Positions 61,289-64,000 of a DNA stretch of 64,000 nt are shown here, in pieces. The translations under genes and the position numbers were made by a program. Numbering within the stretch: the first letter of the stretch is position 1; every line of letters begins with the position of its first letter. The DNA is from Blautia obeum ATCC 29174. GTDB taxonomy: Bacteria > Bacillota > Clostridia > Lachnospirales > Lachnospiraceae. Location of the stretch: NCBI RefSeq assembly GCF_025147765.1, contig NZ_CP102265.1, forward strand, positions 2,641,001 to 2,705,000. Reading direction: 5' to 3'. The notes under the pieces were generated by a model. That model did not search any database and was not told where the DNA came from. It saw only the letters and a program-made list of their open reading frames with translations.

Positions 61289-62959
61289 TTATTTTTTATA
61301 AAGTACAAATGCTTCATATGGTTTCAAAACAATTTTACCTTCAAATACAGTTCTGTCAAGATTTGTGATCAGACATTCTGCTCCTTTGAATTCTTCCGGA
61401 ATCTCCATCTCTGCATTTTTGTCACTGAAATTGCAGACTGTCAGAAGTTTTTCCTGATCCAGTTTTCTTGTGTAAGCAAAAATCTGCTCGTCGTCACGAT
61501 AAAGCGGTTCAAACTCACCATAAACGATGATGTCTTTTTCTTTACGCAGGCTGATCAGTTTCTGATAGTAATGGAAAATAGAGTTCGGATCTTTGAGCTG
61601 CTGCGCCGCATTGATCTCTTTATAGTTCGGGTTCACTTTGATCCAGGACTCGCCATCTGTAAATCCGGCCTGTTCTGAATCATCCCACTGCATAGGGGTT
61701 CTCGCATTGTCACGGCTTCTCAGCATCAGACATTTCATCATGTATTCCGGAGTCATAAGTCCTGATTCCGTAAGTTCTGTAAAAAAATTGATACTCTCAA
61801 TATCACGATAGTCTTCCAGTTTATCGAAGTAGACATTTGTCATACCAAGCTCTTCACCCTGATATACATACGGTGTTCCCTGCATCATATGAAGACAGGT
61901 TGCCAGCATTTTTGCGGAAGTCTCTCTGTATGCCGGATTGTCATTTCCAAATCGGCTGACACTTCTCGGCTGATCATGATTTCCAAGAAACAGGCTGTTC
62001 CATGCTTTGCCCTGAAGTTCTTCCTGCCATTTGATCATGATGCGCTTGAACTCTTTGAAATCATATTTCTCAGTTGTCCACTTTCCGTAATCACCGCTTC
62101 CATTATCCACATGCTCAAACTGAAATACCATATTCAGTTCTTTTCCGGCTTCTCCCGCATATTTCTGTGCCTCTTCGATGGTAACTCCTGAAGTTTCACC
62201 AACTGTCATGATATCATATCTGGAAAGGACTTCTCTGTTCATTTCCTGAAGAAATTCATGAATTCTTGGACCATGTACGCAATATGGTCCAAAATCACCA
62301 TAGAGACTGTTATTCATTTTTCCATCCGGAAATGCCTGGTCTTTGGAAATCATACTGATAACATCCATACGGAAGCCATCGATTCCTTTTTCACACCAGA
62401 ATGTCATCATATCATAAACTTCCTGACGTACTTTCTCGTTTTCCCAGTTGAGATCCGGCTGTTTCTTTGAGAACAGATGCAGGTAATACATCTGGGTCTG
62501 TGCATCATATTCCCATGCAGAACCGCCAAATACACCGCCCCAGTTGTTTGGTTCTTTTCCATTGACAGGATCTTTCCAGATATAATAATCACGGTACGGA
62601 TTGTCTTTGGACTTGCGGCTCTCAATGAACCAGTTGTGTTCATCAGAAGTGTGGTTGACTACGAGATCCATCAGGATTCTGATATCTCTTTTGTGAGCTT
62701 CTGACAAAAGTTCTTCATAGTCCTCCATAGTTCCATATTCTTTATAAATTCTGCGGTAATCAGAAATATCATAACCATTATCATCCTGAGGAGATTCCAG
62801 CATCGGAGATATCCATAAAACATTTACACCAAGCTCTTTGAGATAATCAAGCTTCTGTATGATTCCTCTGATATCCCCTACGCCATCTCCGTTGCTGTCT
62901 TTAAAACTTTTAGGATATATCTGATATACCACACTTTCTTTCCACCATTTTTTCTCCAT
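61289..62959 (-). CDS. GH13 oligo-1,6-glucosidase
   Basis: A 556-residue GH13 subfamily 31 enzyme from MEKKWWKESVVYQIYPKSFK. Catalytic Asp199 (GFRMDV), Glu255 (TVGETSG) and Asp329 (GNHDQPR). Val200 directly follows the nucleophile, the residue that favours alpha-1,6 bonds in oligo-1,6-glucosidases (alpha-1,4 enzymes have Ala or Thr). Cytosolic. The ATG at 62957-62959 is preferred to one 4 codons earlier that abuts AGGAG. First enzyme of the operon behind the malG remnant. Confidence 0.92.
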   Translation of the reverse strand: MEKKWWKESVVYQIYPKSFKDSNGDGVGDIRGIIQKLDYLKELGVNVLWISPMLESPQDDNGYDISDYRRIYKEYGTMEDYEELLSEAHKRDIRILMDLVVNHTSDEHNWFIESRKSKDNPYRDYYIWKDPVNGKEPNNWGGVFGGSAWEYDAQTQMYYLHLFSKKQPDLNWENEKVRQEVYDMMTFWCEKGIDGFRMDVISMISKDQAFPDGKMNNSLYGDFGPYCVHGPRIHEFLQEMNREVLSRYDIMTVGETSGVTIEEAQKYAGEAGKELNMVFQFEHVDNGSGDYGKWTTEKYDFKEFKRIMIKWQEELQGKAWNSLFLGNHDQPRSVSRFGNDNPAYRETSAKMLATCLHMMQGTPYVYQGEELGMTNVYFDKLEDYRDIESINFFTELTESGLMTPEYMMKCLMLRSRDNARTPMQWDDSEQAGFTDGESWIKVNPNYKEINAAQQLKDPNSIFHYYQKLISLRKEKDIIVYGEFEPLYRDDEQIFAYTRKLDQEKLLTVCNFSDKNAEMEIPEEFKGAECLITNLDRTVFEGKIVLKPYEAFVLYKK

Positions 62960-63027
62960 GTTATTAATCATCTCCTGTTTATTATTTTGTTAACGAAACC
63001 TGCGAATTACTCCGCAGATTTCATTTA

Positions 63028-63144
63028 TTACTTGACTGCTCCTGCAACAACACCGTTCATGATCCATTTCTGGCAGAAAAGATATACAAGCAGTACAGGA
63101 ATAAGCACCAACCAGTAACAAACTGACAATTTTTTATTATTCAT
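63028..63144 (-). pseudogene. Remnant of a MalG-type sugar ABC permease (38 codons)
   Basis: The frame MNNKKLSVCYWLVLIPVLLV continuing YLFCQKWIMNGVVAGAVK and a stop is the last helix and C-terminus of a MalG-type permease (pattern IPVLxxYLxxQKxxxxGxxAGAVK) fused to a normal start with a good RBS (GGAGGAAAGAAAAG). About 240 residues are missing, and no MalE or MalF gene precedes it. This looks like an in-frame deletion of the transporter genes between a LacI regulator and the glucosidases. Confidence 0.7.
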
Positions 63145-63252
63145 CTTTTCTTTCCTCCATGATGTTTTTTAGAAGTATGAAAGCTGCGCAGGACCATTGA
63201 TCTGGGAAATGTTACCTCGAACCCGTCTGTCCTCTTCCCTTTCGGTGACTAT

Positions 63253-63282
63253 ATCATAACCCCTGCATCCCAGTAAAATCAA
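63253..63282 (-). promoter_or_regulatory. Promoter of the alpha-glucoside operon
   Basis: On the minus strand TTGATT (63277-63282) and TATGAT (63253-63258), spacing 18 bp. The leader to the malG-remnant start is about 105 nt. Other -10-like sequences nearby (TATAAG) make this tentative. Confidence 0.5.
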
Positions 63283-63285
63283 CAG

Positions 63286-63299
63286 GTTTCTCGTGAAAC
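63286..63299. promoter_or_regulatory. LacI-family operator
   Basis: GTTTCTCGTGAAAC: dyad with central CG typical of LacI/CcpA-type sites. It lies directly upstream of the -35, so it could act as a repressor site for the operon or for upstream promoters, or as a cre-like site. The adjacent LacI regulator is the obvious candidate protein. Confidence 0.6.
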
Positions 63300-63386
63300 T
63301 TATAATCTATCCAAAGTTTCTCTCACTTTTTTATATATTTTGCACAAGTCCAGTTTCGTTTTTTCTGATTTTCTTCGCTATGCAAC

Positions 63387-63424
63387 AAAAAAAGAAGGAC
63401 TCCGTCATTCTCTGACAGAATCCC
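63387..63424 (-). terminator. Terminator of the LacI regulator gene
   Basis: An 11-bp imperfect stem GGATTCTGTCA/TGACGGAGTCC that includes the gene end, followed by seven T on the minus strand. It separates the regulator from the operon promoter. Confidence 0.65.
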
Positions 63425-64000
63425 TCTTTACTAAATAAACCGGACTTTTTATATTTAATTCTTTCAGACTTTCTCCCTGAATCAGTTTCATCAGCCGTTT
63501 CAATGCCACATGCGCTTTTTGCCTGACATCCTGATGAACTGTTGTCAGTTTTGGACGAACCATACTCGCATACATACTGTCATCATAACCCGTAATGGAT
63601 ATCTGATCCGGAACTTTGATTCCCTCATCAAAAAAGAAATTCATTGCTTCAATTGCATCAAAATCAGAAGAAAAAGCCAGTGCTTTCGCTTCAAGGAAGC
63701 GTGGAAGAAGTTCTCTGTATTTCCTGAGACGCGAATTTTTTTCACCCGGAACAACGATATAACGGGAACGACTACAGAATTTTCCCTGCTTTTCCATCGC
63801 CTGTTTAAATCCCGTCCATCGATAATAGTCACTGTCCTGCTCTGTCTCCGCAACAAACAGGGCCTTCTCATAGCCACAGGAATAGAGATATTCTCCAATC
63901 TGATACCCTCCTGAGTAATCATCTACACCGACATTCTGGAAGGTATAGGCACCTTCGGGATAGGCATCTATCAGAATCATTTTTTTATTTAACTTACGAG
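63405..64000 (-). CDS. LacI-family transcriptional regulator, C-terminal part
   Basis: The window shows the C-terminal 198 residues; the HTH and N-terminal part lie beyond the window edge, where the frame stays open (RKLNKKMILIDAYP). The periplasmic-binding-protein fold has VGVDDYSGGYQIGEYLYSCG, ALAFSSDFDAIEAMNFFFDE, ISITGYDDSMYASMVRPKLT and TTVHQDVRQKAHVALKRLMK, all typical of LacI/GalR regulators. It lies upstream of the alpha-1,6-glucosidase genes, so the effector is probably an isomalto-oligosaccharide or a phosphosugar. Confidence 0.85.
   Translation of the reverse strand, partial: RKLNKKMILIDAYPEGAYTFQNVGVDDYSGGYQIGEYLYSCGYEKALFVAETEQDSDYYRWTGFKQAMEKQGKFCSRSRYIVVPGEKNSRLRKYRELLPRFLEAKALAFSSDFDAIEAMNFFFDEGIKVPDQISITGYDDSMYASMVRPKLTTVHQDVRQKAHVALKRLMKLIQGESLKELNIKSPVYLVKRDSVRE

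Overview
The window comes from a spore-forming gut Firmicute of the Lachnospiraceae, most likely Blautia (Ruminococcus) obeum or a close relative. Three things point there: sporulation genes (spoIIAA-spoIIAB-sigF, spoVA, an alpha/beta SASP); a Gram-positive gene set (clostridial S10 operon, crh, LtaS-like synthase, AddAB); and a 663-residue GH31 alpha-glucosidase whose length and key residues (W169, D307, D420) match the structurally studied R. obeum enzyme as I remember it. There are no rRNA or tRNA genes and no CRISPR array. Most genes are on the minus strand.

Layout. 1-5377: 5' part of the S10 ribosomal operon (rpsJ to rpsQ, minus strand) with a strong promoter and a long structured leader. 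5563-10696: a degenerate SipW-like membrane protein, then the tcdA-murB-rapZ-whiA-crh operon. 10898-16872: sporulation block, with spoVAC-AD-AE on the plus strand, then sstT, facing spoIIAA-spoIIAB-sigF-spoVAA-spoVAB on the minus strand. 17039-24676: folC, a 50-residue protein and a zinc-ribbon/TPR membrane protein; valS and an LtaS-like synthase. 24741-31987: a coiled-coil ABC permease with its ATPase, a short SASP, and a PadR-DUF1700-DUF4097-PspC operon. 32093-46279: an RsmF-type methyltransferase, addB-addA, a small FMN_bind-like protein, nadE with an acidic insert, hslO, a methyltransferase and a lipoprotein. 46292-53116: a HelD-like helicase and a MarR-controlled heterodimeric ABC exporter. 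53117-53874: about 750 bp with no gene I can identify, holding two back-to-back long imperfect inverted repeats. 53875-56803: CIRCE-controlled clpB with a DUF4250 gene. 56835-58941: an IS30-family element, a related solo end, and a relB antitoxin whose relE toxin is cut off. 59283-64000: an alpha-1,6-glucoside locus (GH31, GH13, LacI regulator) in which the expected sugar transporter is reduced to a 38-codon malG remnant.

How the parts work together: ribosome synthesis, tRNA charging and wall/folate housekeeping flank a sporulation control block (the sigma-F switch and the dipicolinic-acid channel). The most unusual material is the fold-back repeat region, the collapsed transporter, the truncated toxin, the pseudo-signal-peptidase, Crh with Glu15, the acidic insert in NadE, and terminators that contain the promoter of the next gene. 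I did not recognise a clearly new multi-gene system; the fold-back region is the best candidate for something undescribed.
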